A stretch of 64,000 nt of DNA from Burkholderia pyrrocinia (GCF_022809715.1 NZ_CP094459.1:744001-808000), one strand, 5' to 3'. Counted from the first letter of the stretch, positions 54,566 to 63,229 are shown. The notes: a model not told the origin generated them from the letters alone. Numbers and translations: made by a program.

Positions 54566-55008
54566 ACGGTTCCGCGTCCGTGGACCGATCGGCGGGATTC
54601 ACGCTGCTCGAGCTGATGATCGTGCTCGCGATCGTCGCGGTGCTGGCCGGATGGGGCATCCCGTCGTATCGCGAGCATGTCGTGCGCGTTCACCGCGCGT
54701 CGGCGGTGTCCGCGCTGTATCGGGCGGCCCAATATCTCGAAACGCTGGACGGTGCGCCGCCGCCGGCATTGCCGGACGCGCTCGCGCAGGCGCCGCCGGA
54801 CGGCCGGGCCGTTTATCGATTGACGCTCAGGCGGCCGGACGGCGACGACTCGCCGGTAACCTACGAGCTGGAAGCAAGCCCGCTCGACACGGGCCCGATG
54901 CACGACGATGCGTGCGGCGCCTTCACGCTGCGTTCGGACGGGACGAAGGGCAATGCGCGACGGGATGGCGCCGACGAACAGGGTGCTGCTTGCTGGGGCA
55001 TGCGCTGA
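54562..55008 (+). CDS. PilE-type minor pilin
   Basis: 148-aa prepilin with perfect class III signal: DRSAGFTLLELMIVLAIVAVLAGWG (cleavage after Gly about residue 12, Glu5 present). C-terminal pair of Cys (DDACGAF and AACWGMR) forms the D-region disulphide of PilE-like pilins. The ATG overlaps the preceding stop by 4 bases. Last gene of the run; no pilY1 follows, the next gene is on the other strand. Confidence 0.87.
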   Translation: MNGSASVDRSAGFTLLELMIVLAIVAVLAGWGIPSYREHVVRVHRASAVSALYRAAQYLETLDGAPPPALPDALAQAPPDGRAVYRLTLRRPDGDDSPVTYELEASPLDTGPMHDDACGAFTLRSDGTKGNARRDGADEQGAACWGMR

Positions 55009-55062
55009 ATTCGCACGAAGGGCGCGCAACGGCGCATGGCCGTGCGCGCCGGTCGCCGAGTA

Positions 55063-55506
55063 TCAGTCGTCGTGTGCGTCGAGCTCGCGCTCGTCGCGCG
55101 ACTGCTTCCAGATCCGGTAGACCTCCCATGCGGCGAAGCCGAGCGTGCCCCACTTCAGCGCGGGGCCCGCGCTCGCGCGCAGCAGCGAGCGAACGGGTTT
55201 CGCCAGCACGAGCGACGCGAGCGAACTCAGCATCGGATACTGGTTGACGAGGTGGCCGAGGCTCGCGTTCAGGTTTTTTGCGGACTGGCTGAACTTGCTG
55301 CCGGAAAGGCCGGGGATGAATACCTTGAGCCAGCTGAAGCGCGTGACGGCCTGGCGCATTTCGCCGGCGGCCGCCGCGAGTTCGAGCCGCTCGACTTCGG
55401 ATCGCAGGATCAGCAATTCCTTGCGGAGCGCGCGATGTTGCGATGCGCTCCAGTGCGATCGCGACGAATGGGGGCGGTGTGCATTGCCCGTGACGTTCTG
55501 GCTCAT
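55063..55506 (-). CDS. DUF3318-type small protein
   Basis: 147-aa protein with a charged helix near residues 27-60 (RALRKELLILRSEVERLELAAAAGEMRQAV) and a hydrophobic C-terminal half (SLASLVLAKPVRSLL, WGTLGFAAWEVYRIW). It resembles the proteins called DUF3318 in Burkholderia; function unknown. It lies 43 bases from the YqjE-like gene in the same direction and probably belongs with it. Confidence 0.72.
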   Translation of the reverse strand: MSQNVTGNAHRPHSSRSHWSASQHRALRKELLILRSEVERLELAAAAGEMRQAVTRFSWLKVFIPGLSGSKFSQSAKNLNASLGHLVNQYPMLSSLASLVLAKPVRSLLRASAGPALKWGTLGFAAWEVYRIWKQSRDERELDAHDD

Positions 55507-55549
55507 GGCGCGTCGGCGAAGTAGGTGGGAAGGGTGAACACGACTGCGT

Positions 55550-55939
55550 TCACGGCTTGCCGCGGAACAGTTCGCGGTCTTTGTCGAGTTCGGCGAGCGT
55601 CGCCTCGAACACGGTCGGCGCGTCGCGCAGGCCCGAGCGCGCCTTCAGCGCGCACACGATGCCGCCTGCGGCATACAGCGCGGTGATCGCTGCGAGCGAT
55701 TGCCAGCGATAGGTATCCCAGAACGCGATCGCGACGAGCACGGTCAGGCTCATGAGCGCCATCGTCGCGAGCATCATTGCGGCGAGCCCGAGGAACAGCA
55801 CGCCCATCAGGCGTTCCTTCTCTTCGGCAAGCTCGATGCCCACCAGTTCGAGGCGCGTTTGCAGAAGCCCGATCGCGGAGCCGACGAGGCGGCGCAGCGG
55901 TCCTTGGCCGGATGGCTGCGAGGTGGTGTCTGTCGTCAT
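55550..55939 (-). CDS. YqjE/phage holin-like membrane protein
   Basis: 129 aa. After an N-terminal amphipathic helix (LRRLVGSAIGLLQTRLELVGIELAEEKERL, the holin_3_6/YqjE motif) come two membrane segments (GVLFLGLAAMMLATMALMSLTVLVAIAFW and LAAITALYAAGGIVCALKA). This YqjE pattern is often next to a YqjD-like (DUF883) gene, as here. Confidence 0.82.
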   Translation of the reverse strand: MTTDTTSQPSGQGPLRRLVGSAIGLLQTRLELVGIELAEEKERLMGVLFLGLAAMMLATMALMSLTVLVAIAFWDTYRWQSLAAITALYAAGGIVCALKARSGLRDAPTVFEATLAELDKDRELFRGKP

Positions 55940-56062
55940 GGGTGAGGTGCTTGCGCGTGCAGTGAGCAGCTAGGACAAAGCCGGCCGGCGGCAACCGCCG
56001 GTCGGCTTCGACGCCCGCAGGCCGCGCGACGCGGCCCACGGGACGGAACGGCGCAGCGCGCG

Positions 56063-56365
56063 TTACTTGCGGTTGATCAGCAGACCGATCAGCACGCCGA
56101 CGCCGGCTGCAACGCCGATCGACGTCCACGGATGCTCGTGCACGTAATCGTCGGTCGCGCGCGCGGCCTTCTTGCCTTTCTCGACGACCACGACCTGGAC
56201 GTCGGCTGCCTTGTCCTTGGCCTGCTTCAGGCGCGACATGGCTTTCTCGCGCAGCTCGGCCGCACGGTCGCCCGTGCTGCTGGCGGCTTGCTTGAGCAGG
56301 TCTTCGGCGTCCGCGAGAACGGTTTTGATATCCGACATCAGTTTCTCCTTGTTGATTTCCGACAT
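56063..56365 (-). CDS. DUF883/ElaB-YqjD-type protein
   Basis: 100 aa with a helix-rich charged body (SDIKTVLADAEDLLKQAAS, AAELREKAMSRLKQAKDKAADV) and a C-terminal membrane anchor (TSIGVAAGVGVLIGLLINRK). E. coli members bind ribosomes to the membrane in stationary phase. ATG 56365 follows GGAG. A DUF3318 and a YqjE-like gene follow in the same direction; together they form a small stress/stationary-phase set. Confidence 0.88.
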   Translation of the reverse strand: MSEINKEKLMSDIKTVLADAEDLLKQAASSTGDRAAELREKAMSRLKQAKDKAADVQVVVVEKGKKAARATDDYVHEHPWTSIGVAAGVGVLIGLLINRK

Positions 56366-56683
56366 TGCAACTCCCTTCGTGCTGTCATGCTGCAGGTTCA
56401 CATCGTAGCGAAACGCCTGCCTGCTGGCGAGCCGGGAAGACGCACGGCGGCAGTGCAAGTTCGCATGGTAAACGATTTGTAATTATCGGCGGAGCGGCAA
56501 ACGAGGTGAAAAGTTTCCCACGTGGCCGGCCGTCTTGCCGCGACACCGCGCAAAAATGACAAAAAAGTATGAATATCAAACGGAATAATCGTTCGCACGG
56601 CCCATTGCTTCCCGTAAGCTGATGGACTGTCCCGTGCCATACGGCGCGCGGTTTCAACCAGCATCGTTCGAGGAGGGAACATC
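56366..56683. other. Intergenic region between DUF883 and peroxiredoxin
   Basis: 318 bases between divergent genes. It is less GC-rich than the surroundings around 56540-56600 (A-rich tracts), consistent with promoters for both genes, but no convincing -35/-10 pair or OxyR site is seen by eye, and no further gene. Confidence 0.4.
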
Positions 56684-57322
56684 ATGAGTCTGCGTCTTGG
56701 CGACATCGCACCGGATTTCGAGCAGGAATCGAGCCTGGGCCCGATCAAGTTTCACGAGTGGCTCGGCGACAGCTGGGGCGTCCTGTTCTCCCACCCGGCC
56801 GACTACACGCCGGTGTGCACGACGGAACTCGGGCTGACCTCGAAGCTGAAGGGCGAATTCGAGAAACGCAACGTGAAGGTGATCGCGCTGTCGGTCGACG
56901 GCGTCGAATCGCACAAGGGCTGGATCAACGACATCAACGAAACGCAGTCGACGGTCGTCGGCTTCCCGATCATTGCCGATGCGGACCGCAAGGTTTCGCA
57001 GCTGTACGACATGATCCATCCGAACGCGAACGAAACGCTGACGGTGCGCTCGCTGTTCGTGATCGACCCGAACAAGAAGGTGCGGCTCACCATCACCTAT
57101 CCGGCCAGCACGGGCCGCAACTTCGACGAAGTGCTGCGCGTGATCGACTCGCTGCAACTGACCGACAACTACAAGGTCGCGACGCCCGGCAACTGGAAGG
57201 ACGGCGACGATGTCGTGATCGTGCCGTCGCTGCAGGATCCGGAAGAGCTGAAGAAGCGTTTCCCGAAGGGCTTCAATGCGGTGCGTCCGTATCTGCGCCT
57301 CACGCCGCAGCCGAACAAGTAA
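56684..57322 (+). CDS. 1-Cys peroxiredoxin (Prx6 type)
   Basis: 212-aa thiol peroxidase. The peroxidatic Cys is Cys45 in SHPADYTPVCTTELG. Only this Cys is in the conserved position and no resolving Cys follows, which with the C-terminal extension (VVIVPSLQDPEELKKRFPKGF) is the Prx6 pattern. GAGGAGGG upstream supports the start. A strong bidirectional terminator is 67 bases after the stop. Confidence 0.94.
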   Translation: MSLRLGDIAPDFEQESSLGPIKFHEWLGDSWGVLFSHPADYTPVCTTELGLTSKLKGEFEKRNVKVIALSVDGVESHKGWINDINETQSTVVGFPIIADADRKVSQLYDMIHPNANETLTVRSLFVIDPNKKVRLTITYPASTGRNFDEVLRVIDSLQLTDNYKVATPGNWKDGDDVVIVPSLQDPEELKKRFPKGFNAVRPYLRLTPQPNK

Positions 57323-57388
57323 GCATCGGCGCGTGAACGCGGTACCGGGCCGGCGGCCCGGATCGCGGATCCGATATCGGATGAAAAA

Positions 57389-57420
57389 CGGCCCGCCCGG
57401 CAGTCATGCCGGGCGGGCCG
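57389..57420. terminator. Strong hairpin terminator (peroxiredoxin / gcdH)
   Basis: A 13-bp perfect stem (57390-57402 with 57407-57419, GGCCCGCCCGGCA arm, GTCA loop) flanked by AAAAA on the left and TATCTT on the right. It serves both convergent genes, best towards gcdH (run of five T on the minus strand). Confidence 0.85.
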
Positions 57421-57472
57421 TATCTTCTTGCGCGTACGCGGCATCGCTGCCGGGCGCGCCGCATCCGGACGA

Positions 57473-58660
57473 TCAGAAGAATGCCTGGATGCCTGTCTGC
57501 GCGCGGCCGAGGATCAGCGCGTGGATGTCGTGCGTGCCTTCGTACGTGTTGACCACTTCGAGATTCACGAGGTGGCGCGCGACGCCGAATTCGTCGGAGA
57601 TGCCGTTGCCGCCGAGCATGTCGCGCGCGAGCCGGGCGATGTCGAGCGACTTGCCGCACGAATTGCGCTTCATGATCGACGTGATCTCGACGGCCGCCGT
57701 GCCTTCGTCCTTCATCCGGCCGAGGCGCAGCACGCCTTGCAGGCCGAGCGTGATTTCGGTCTGCATGTCGGCGAGCTTCTTCTGGATCAACTGGTTCGCG
57801 GCAAGCGGCCGGCCGAACTGCTGGCGGTCGAGCACGTACTGGCGCGCGGTGTGCCAGCACGATTCGGCGGCGCCGAGCGCGCCCCATGCGATCCCGTAGC
57901 GCGCCGAGTTCAGGCAGGTGAACGGGCCGCGCAGGCCGCTCACGTTCGGCATCAGGTTCTCTTCGGGTACGAACACCTCGTCGAGGACGATTTCGCCGGT
58001 GATCGATGCGCGCAGCCCGACCTTGCCGTGGATCGCGGGCGCCGACAGGCCTTTCCAGCCCTTCTCGAGGATGAAGCCGCGGATCGCGTCCTTGCCGTTC
58101 TCTTCGAGCTTCGCCCACACGACGAACACGTCGGCGATCGGCGAATTCGTGATCCACATCTTCGCGCCGGACAGCGAGTAGCCGCCGGGCACCTTCTTCG
58201 CGCGCGTGACCATGCTGCCCGGATCGGAGCCGTGGTTCGGCTCGGTCAGCCCGAAGCAGCCGATCCATTCGCCGGTCGCGAGTTTCGGCAGGTATTTCTG
58301 CTTCTGCGCGTCCGAGCCGAATTCGTGAATCGGCACCATCACGAGCGACGACTGCACGGACATCATCGACCGGTAGCCCGAATCGACGCGCTCGACTTCG
58401 CGCGCGATCAGCCCGTAGCTCACGTAATTGAGGCCGGGGCCGCCGTATTCCTCCGGAATCGTCGGGCCGAGCAGGCCGACTTCACCCATCTCGCGGAAGA
58501 TGGCTGCGTCGGTGCGTTCGTGGCGGAACGCTTCGGTGACGCGCGGCGCGAGCTTGTCCTGCGCGTAAGCCTGCGCGGCATCGCGCACCATCCGCTCTTC
58601 CTCGGTCAGTTGCTGGTCGAGCAGCAGCGGATCGTCCCAATGAAAAGTTGCAGCACTCAT
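57473..58660 (-). CDS. gcdH: Glutaryl-CoA dehydrogenase
   Basis: FAD-dependent acyl-CoA dehydrogenase that oxidises and decarboxylates glutaryl-CoA to crotonyl-CoA in lysine/tryptophan breakdown. N-terminal [22 protein letters not shown]-binding [16 protein letters not shown] and [18 protein letters not shown], with the catalytic Glu in the last stretch, all agree with GcdH rather than short-chain dehydrogenases. 395 aa. Divergent IclR regulator and a palindrome (58771-58787) upstream suggest it is the regulated gene. Confidence 0.93.
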   Translation of the reverse strand: MSAATFHWDDPLLLDQQLTEEERMVRDAAQAYAQDKLAPRVTEAFRHERTDAAIFREMGEVGLLGPTIPEEYGGPGLNYVSYGLIAREVERVDSGYRSMMSVQSSLVMVPIHEFGSDAQKQKYLPKLATGEWIGCFGLTEPNHGSDPGSMVTRAKKVPGGYSLSGAKMWITNSPIADVFVVWAKLEENGKDAIRGFILEKGWKGLSAPAIHGKVGLRASITGEIVLDEVFVPEENLMPNVSGLRGPFTCLNSARYGIAWGALGAAESCWHTARQYVLDRQQFGRPLAANQLIQKKLADMQTEITLGLQGVLRLGRMKDEGTAAVEITSIMKRNSCGKSLDIARLARDMLGGNGISDEFGVARHLVNLEVVNTYEGTHDIHALILGRAQTGIQAFF

Positions 58661-58770
58661 CGTCTCATCTCCTGTCGGTCCGCGTTGGCGCTTCAGCGCT
58701 TACGCGGACCCCATGCTTTGCGGTCGTCCCCGGTTTGGCCGGGCTCATGCCAAATGATCGCTTGACTGAA

Positions 58771-58787
58771 GTTCCGCTGTGCGGAAC
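58771..58787. promoter_or_regulatory. IclR-type operator between gcdH and its regulator
   Basis: GTTCCGCTGTGCGGAAC is a perfect inverted repeat (7-bp arms, 3-base centre), the TTCCGC-GCGGAA shape known for IclR-family sites. It lies 111 bases upstream of gcdH and 35 bases before the regulator start. Confidence 0.75.
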
Positions 58788-58821
58788 AATGTTTTGCAAA
58801 TCGAACCCAGTGTAGCACCAG

Positions 58822-59613
58822 ATGACACTTTCAACCATCGACGAAACCATGATCGACGAACGCAAGTTCGTCGTCGCGCTCGCGCGCGGGCTCGACCTGC
58901 TGCGCGCATTCCGGCCCGGCGAGACGATGCTCGGCAACCGTGACTTCGCGGAGCGCACGGGGCTGCCGAAGGCGACCGTGAACCGGCTGGCCTATACGCT
59001 GACCGTGCTCGGCTACCTGCGCTACGACGAGACGCTCGGAAAGTATGCGCTCGACGCCGGCGTGCTGTCGCTCGGCTACGCGCTGCTGTCGGGCTCGGGG
59101 ACGATCGATCTCGCGCGGCCGCACATGCAGGCGCTCGCGCGCGAGATCGGCGCGGCCGTATCGCTCGGCTGTCGCGACGGGCTCGACATGATCTATCTGG
59201 AAACGATTCGCAGCGAGACCGCGCTGACGCTCGGGCTCGCGCCCGGTTCGCGGCTGTCGATGCTGACGAGTTCGATGGGGCGCGCGTACCTGGCCGTGCA
59301 GCCGGAGGACGTGCGCCGCGCGCTTTATGCGGAACTGCATCGCGCGGCCGGCGGCGCGGCCGACGCCGATGCGCTCGTCGCCGCCGCACAGCAAGCGGTG
59401 GCCGAGTTTTCGGCGGGCGGTTGCTGCTATTCGTTCCGCGCGTGGCACATGGACGTGAACGCGGCGGCCGTGCCGTTTCGCGAGCCGCGCGAGGGGCGCT
59501 GGCTGATCCTGAGCTGCAGCGGCCCCGCATCGTCGATGAACGAGGACGTGTTCCGTACGCAGGTCGGGCCGAAGCTGAAAGCGCTCGCGCAGCGGCTTGG
59601 GCAGACGGCGTGA
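58822..59613 (+). CDS. IclR family transcriptional regulator
   Basis: 263 aa. Winged helix at about residues 20-70 (ALARGLDLLRAF, LPKATVNRLAYTLTVLGYL) and the IclR effector domain after residue 80 (GAAVSLGCRDGLDMIYLETIRS, FSAGGCCYSF). Such regulators next to gcdH sense glutarate-type acids. ATG 58822; an in-frame ATG 27 bases downstream is possible. It is divergent from gcdH with a palindrome between. Confidence 0.93.
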   Translation: MTLSTIDETMIDERKFVVALARGLDLLRAFRPGETMLGNRDFAERTGLPKATVNRLAYTLTVLGYLRYDETLGKYALDAGVLSLGYALLSGSGTIDLARPHMQALAREIGAAVSLGCRDGLDMIYLETIRSETALTLGLAPGSRLSMLTSSMGRAYLAVQPEDVRRALYAELHRAAGGAADADALVAAAQQAVAEFSAGGCCYSFRAWHMDVNAAAVPFREPREGRWLILSCSGPASSMNEDVFRTQVGPKLKALAQRLGQTA

Positions 59614-59767
59614 GCAACGCGGCGCGCGGCCATCGCCGTCGCGCCGCAGCGGTTTCGGCTCCGGTTGGTGAGAGAGGGTGGAGCGGGTGAGGGCTGCCGC
59701 CGTCTCTTGTGCTGCGGTCGAACCGCGCTCATCATCGTTCGCCAGCTTCCCGACGACGAGGTTTGCG

Positions 59768-60178
59768 ATGTCTCACCCGGAATCAATGGAAGGCGGATGC
59801 GCGTGCGGCGCGATCCGCTACCGTATCGCCCACGTTCCGACCGATGCCGGCTTCTGCCACTGCCGGCTCTGTCAGCGCACGACCGGCGCGGCGGTCGTCG
59901 CATCGGCATCGGTGCCGATCGACGCGTTCGAATACCTGCAGGGCGAGCCGACCGTCTACGCGTCGAGCGCGTGGGGCGAGCGGCGCTTCTGCGGCCGTTG
60001 CGGCGCGCAGCTCGAATACCGGCTTGGCGACGCGCCGAAAACGGTCGAGATCAATTATGCGACGCTCGACGAGCCGTCGCGGCTGCGCCCGGCGTGGCAC
60101 GTCTGGTATGGGGATCGTTTCCCGGGCATTGAGATCGACGACGATCTGCCCAAGTACGACGATGGCGGACGAGCGTAA
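59768..60178 (+). CDS. GFA family zinc protein
   Basis: 136-aa protein of the glutathione-dependent formaldehyde-activating (GFA) family. Zinc-binding cysteine sets are GGCACGAIRY (residues ~10-18), CHCRLCQR (~29-36) and FCGRCGAQLEY (~77-87). Most GFA-like proteins, including this small kind, are not proven formaldehyde enzymes. It is 154 bases after the IclR gene in the same direction; the frame continues to 59678 without similarity. Confidence 0.9.
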   Translation: MSHPESMEGGCACGAIRYRIAHVPTDAGFCHCRLCQRTTGAAVVASASVPIDAFEYLQGEPTVYASSAWGERRFCGRCGAQLEYRLGDAPKTVEINYATLDEPSRLRPAWHVWYGDRFPGIEIDDDLPKYDDGGRA

Positions 60179-60191
60179 GCGGTAACCATCG

Positions 60192-60291
60192 GCGCAGACG
60201 CGCAGACGCGCAGACGCGCAGACGCGCAGACGCGCAGACGCACCAGACGCACCAGACGCGCCAGACGCGCCAGACGCGCCGACGCGCAGAC
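60192..60291 (+). repeat. 8/9-bp tandem repeat (VNTR), about 12 units
   Basis: GCGCAGAC is repeated six times without change (60192-60239), then two GCACCAGAC units, two GCGCCAGAC units (9 bp each), and two further 8-bp units (GCGCCGAC, GCGCAGAC). It is 13 bases after the GFA stop and 120 bases beyond the end of the EAL gene on the other strand. The 8-bp unit is a slip-prone length. Confidence 0.93.
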
Positions 60292-60411
60292 GTCGGGCAG
60301 CGGGTCGCGCCACGCGACCCGATCTCGCTATTCCGCAATCAGCACAACACCCGCAACAGGCATCCGGCATCCGGTGCGCCGCTCTCCGCGCGCGCCTGCC
60401 GCCCCATCCGT

Positions 60412-61215
60412 TCAGGCCGTCACGACCTTCGCAAATGCGGGCCCCTGCATGAACCGCACGTCGTGCTGGCGCAGCAGCTCGCACTGCGTCTCGTCGACGA
60501 CACCGTCGAAGATGAGCGGAATCCGCACGCGCTGCGCATACGCGACGAGCGCCTTGACCATCCCGTCGCGCAACGCGATGCCCGCATCCATCTTGATGTA
60601 GTCGGGCCGCGCCATGTCCGATTCGACCGCGAGGATGCGGCCCGGATCGGGCAGCTTGTCCGCGACCTTGAAGCCGTGATGCTGGTAGCTGCGCGTCAGG
60701 TAGCCGAGGAAGGTCTTGTGCGCGACCGCGACCGCCGGCAGCTCGATCACGATCCGTTCGGTCGGCAGCCCGAAGCGCTGCAGCACCGACGAGAAATGCT
60801 TGCCGTGGTCGTACTTCACGCTCTTGAGCAGCCGTTCGTGCACGCGCAGGAACAGCAGCCCGTGGCGCTGCGCGCCGAAGAAGTTGATCGCGTGCAGCGC
60901 GCGCGACAGGCGGTCGATCGCGACGAGCGTCTGGTCGTCGACGGCCGAGTCGACCGGATCGTGTGCGGCACCGGTGACGACCGTAACAGCCTGGAAGCCG
61001 AGTTCGTCGCCGTAGCGCTCGATCGCGTCGGTGAACGACGTCGATTGCGGCGCGCCGGGCATCGTCACGTCGTAGATCGGTTCGTAGGCGCTGCCGAGCG
61101 TGCGCTCGGGCAGATTCGCGCTCGCGGTGCCGCCTTCGGCAAGCGCGAGGTGATCCCGCAGATACGGCAGTTGCCCGGCACGGGCGACCAGCTCGGGAAT
61201 GGTGGGCGGAATCAT
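60412..61215 (-). CDS. EAL-domain protein, degenerate
   Basis: 267-aa stand-alone protein of the EAL fold (cyclic-di-GMP phosphodiesterase family). The fold is recognisable (YEPIYD near residue 44, LRVHERLL, VIELPAVA, YIKMDAG with the KxD pair, DGVVDETQCELLRQHDVRFMQGPAFA). But the E of the EAL motif itself is not in place (YEPIYD instead of E(A/V)LxR), and the DDFG and EGVE motifs are also altered, so enzyme activity is unlikely. It may be a sensor or binder of cyclic-di-GMP. Confidence 0.8.
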   Translation of the reverse strand: MIPPTIPELVARAGQLPYLRDHLALAEGGTASANLPERTLGSAYEPIYDVTMPGAPQSTSFTDAIERYGDELGFQAVTVVTGAAHDPVDSAVDDQTLVAIDRLSRALHAINFFGAQRHGLLFLRVHERLLKSVKYDHGKHFSSVLQRFGLPTERIVIELPAVAVAHKTFLGYLTRSYQHHGFKVADKLPDPGRILAVESDMARPDYIKMDAGIALRDGMVKALVAYAQRVRIPLIFDGVVDETQCELLRQHDVRFMQGPAFAKVVTA

Positions 61216-61567
61216 CGGCGTATGAAGGAAAAACGGCGGCCGAACGGGCCGCCTCGTATCTGGATATTAGCAGCGCGCGCCACGCTCGGCTCGGCGTTTC
61301 GCTCATATGGTTATCCCGTTCTCGAGCCCGCGCCTAGGGTTTACGTTGATTTCACTATTCGTAATTGGTTTTACTATTCGTAAATCCAGGATTTGTCGCC
61401 GATCAAGAAATGCGGCATTCGGGCGCCGCTCGACGGCGCCGTTCGCGAATCAACAGGAAGCAAGGAGCGAGACGTGGCGGTTGACAGGAAAGGCGGGCGG
61501 GAGCGCCGGCAGGCGACGGGCGGGACGACAGGCGCGCCGGCGCGCGCACGGCAGGGTTGAGGAGCGG
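61216..61567. other. Region between the EAL gene and the monooxygenase operon
   Basis: 352 bases between divergent genes. It contains the AT-rich double repeat at 61351-61384, followed by GC-rich sequence without recognisable element. No other gene is supported. Confidence 0.4.
61351..61384. promoter_or_regulatory. Double repeat, candidate operator of the monooxygenase operon
   Basis: ACTATTCGTAA is present twice, at 61354-61364 and 61373-61383, spaced 19 bases. The second lies in a perfect inverted repeat TTTAC-TATTC-GTAAA (61370-61384) and the first in an imperfect copy. Two sites on the same face of the helix about two turns apart suggest a dimeric regulator. Confidence 0.6.
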
Positions 61568-63229
61568 ATGGCGACCATGAGCATCGATTACCAGACGCTG
61601 AAGTTCGAGTACCGTCCGCGCGCGCATGACGCGGCCGTTCACCCGGTGATCGTCGTCGGCGCGGGCCCGGTGGGCCTGTCGGCCGCGATCGACCTCGCGC
61701 AGCAGGGCGTGTCCGTCGTGCTGCTCGACGACGACGACACGCTGTCCACCGGCTCGCGCGCGATCTGCTTCGCGAAGCGCACGCTCGAGATCTTCGACCG
61801 GCTCGGCTGCGGCGAGCGCTTCGTCGACAAGGGCGTGAGCTGGCACGTCGGCAAGGTGTTCCTGCAGGACGAGCAACTGTATGCATTCGACCTGCTGCCC
61901 GAGGAAGGGCATGCACGCCCCGCGTTCATCAACCTGCAGCAGTACTACGTCGAAGGCTATCTGGCCGATCGCGCGTTCGAGCTGCCGAACATCGACATCC
62001 GCTGGAAGCACAAGGTGACGGGCGTCGAGCAATCGGCCGAGCATGCGGTGCTGACGATCGAGACGCCGGACGGCGTCGCGACGCTGCGCGCGCAATACGT
62101 GATCGCGGCCGACGGCTCGCGCAGCCCGATGCGCACGATGATGAGCCTCGAAAGCCACGGCCGTACGTTCAAGGACCGCTTCCTGATCGCCGACGTGAAG
62201 ATGAAGGCGGAGTTTCCGACCGAGCGCTGGTTCTGGTTCGATCCGCCGTTCCACCCGAACCAGTCGGTGCTGCTGCACCGCCAGCCCGACAATGTGTGGC
62301 GCATCGACTTCCAGCTCGGCTGGGACGCCGATCCCGTCGCCGAGAAGCAGCCGGAGCGCGTGATCCCGCGCGTGCGCGCGCTGCTGGGGCCGGACGCCGA
62401 GTTCGAGCTCGAATGGGTGAGCGTCTACACGTTCCGCTGCCAGCGGATGGAGTCGTTCCGTCACGGCCGCGTGCTGTTCGCGGGCGACTCCGCGCACGGC
62501 GTGTCGCCGTTCGGCGCGCGCGGCGCGAACAGCGGCGTGCAGGATGCGGACAACCTCGCGTGGAAGCTGAAGCTCGTGCTCGACGGCCGCTCGGCCGACC
62601 GCCTGCTCGATACGTACGCGAGCGAGCGCGAGTTCGCGGCAGACGAGAACATCCGCAACTCGACGCGCTCGACCGATTTCATCACGCCGAAAAGCCCGGT
62701 GTCGCGCGTGTTCCGCGACGCGACGCTGAAGCTCGCGCGCGATTGCGAATTCGCGCGCAAGCTCGTGAACAGCGGCCGCCTGTCGGTGCCGGCCGTGCTG
62801 GCCGATTCGCCGCTGAACACGCCGGACCGCGACGGCGACGCATTCGCATGCGCGATGCGGCCGGGCGCGGCGGCAGCCGATGCGCCGGTGCGCGCAAAGG
62901 GTGCGGCGGGCTGGCTGCTGCAGCACCTGCGCGGCGGCTTCACCGGCGTGCTGTTCGGATTGCCGGGCGACGCGGCCGCGCTCGCGCAGGCCGTCGAAGG
63001 CCTCGCGCTGCCGGTGCGGCCGGTGCTCGTCGTGCCGGCCGGGCACGCGCAGCCGGTGGCCGGCATCGACGTCGTGGAGGACGTCGGCGGTTTCGCCGCG
63101 CAACGCTATGACGCGAAGCCCGGCACGTTCTACCTGCTGCGTCCCGACCAGCATGTCTGCGCACGCATGCGCACGCTCGACCGTCAGGCGCTTGCCGACG
63201 CACTGGCGCGCGCGACCTGCGCACGCTGA
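61568..63229 (+). CDS. FAD-dependent aromatic monooxygenase
   Basis: 553-aa flavin hydroxylase of the phenol hydroxylase/PHBH group. Motifs: GAGPVGLSAAIDL (Rossmann, ~residue 33), a DG motif (VIAADGSRSPMR) and the GD motif (RVLFAGDSAHGVSPFGARGANSGVQDADNL). A C-terminal thioredoxin-like domain as in MhpA/phenol hydroxylases covers about residues 440-553. The likely substrate is a hydroxylated aromatic acid. GAGGAG upstream fits ATG 61568 or ATG 61577. Followed after 40 bases by the DUF2783 gene. Confidence 0.85.
   Translation: MATMSIDYQTLKFEYRPRAHDAAVHPVIVVGAGPVGLSAAIDLAQQGVSVVLLDDDDTLSTGSRAICFAKRTLEIFDRLGCGERFVDKGVSWHVGKVFLQDEQLYAFDLLPEEGHARPAFINLQQYYVEGYLADRAFELPNIDIRWKHKVTGVEQSAEHAVLTIETPDGVATLRAQYVIAADGSRSPMRTMMSLESHGRTFKDRFLIADVKMKAEFPTERWFWFDPPFHPNQSVLLHRQPDNVWRIDFQLGWDADPVAEKQPERVIPRVRALLGPDAEFELEWVSVYTFRCQRMESFRHGRVLFAGDSAHGVSPFGARGANSGVQDADNLAWKLKLVLDGRSADRLLDTYASEREFAADENIRNSTRSTDFITPKSPVSRVFRDATLKLARDCEFARKLVNSGRLSVPAVLADSPLNTPDRDGDAFACAMRPGAAAADAPVRAKGAAGWLLQHLRGGFTGVLFGLPGDAAALAQAVEGLALPVRPVLVVPAGHAQPVAGIDVVEDVGGFAAQRYDAKPGTFYLLRPDQHVCARMRTLDRQALADALARATCAR

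Noticed and set aside
56540..56600. OxyR binding site before the peroxiredoxin
   Set aside because: A-rich tracts are present but no ATAG-N7-type OxyR pattern repeated with correct spacing could be recognised.
60179..60411. CRISPR array
   Set aside because: The short 8/9-bp repeats are contiguous without spacers and no cas genes are near.
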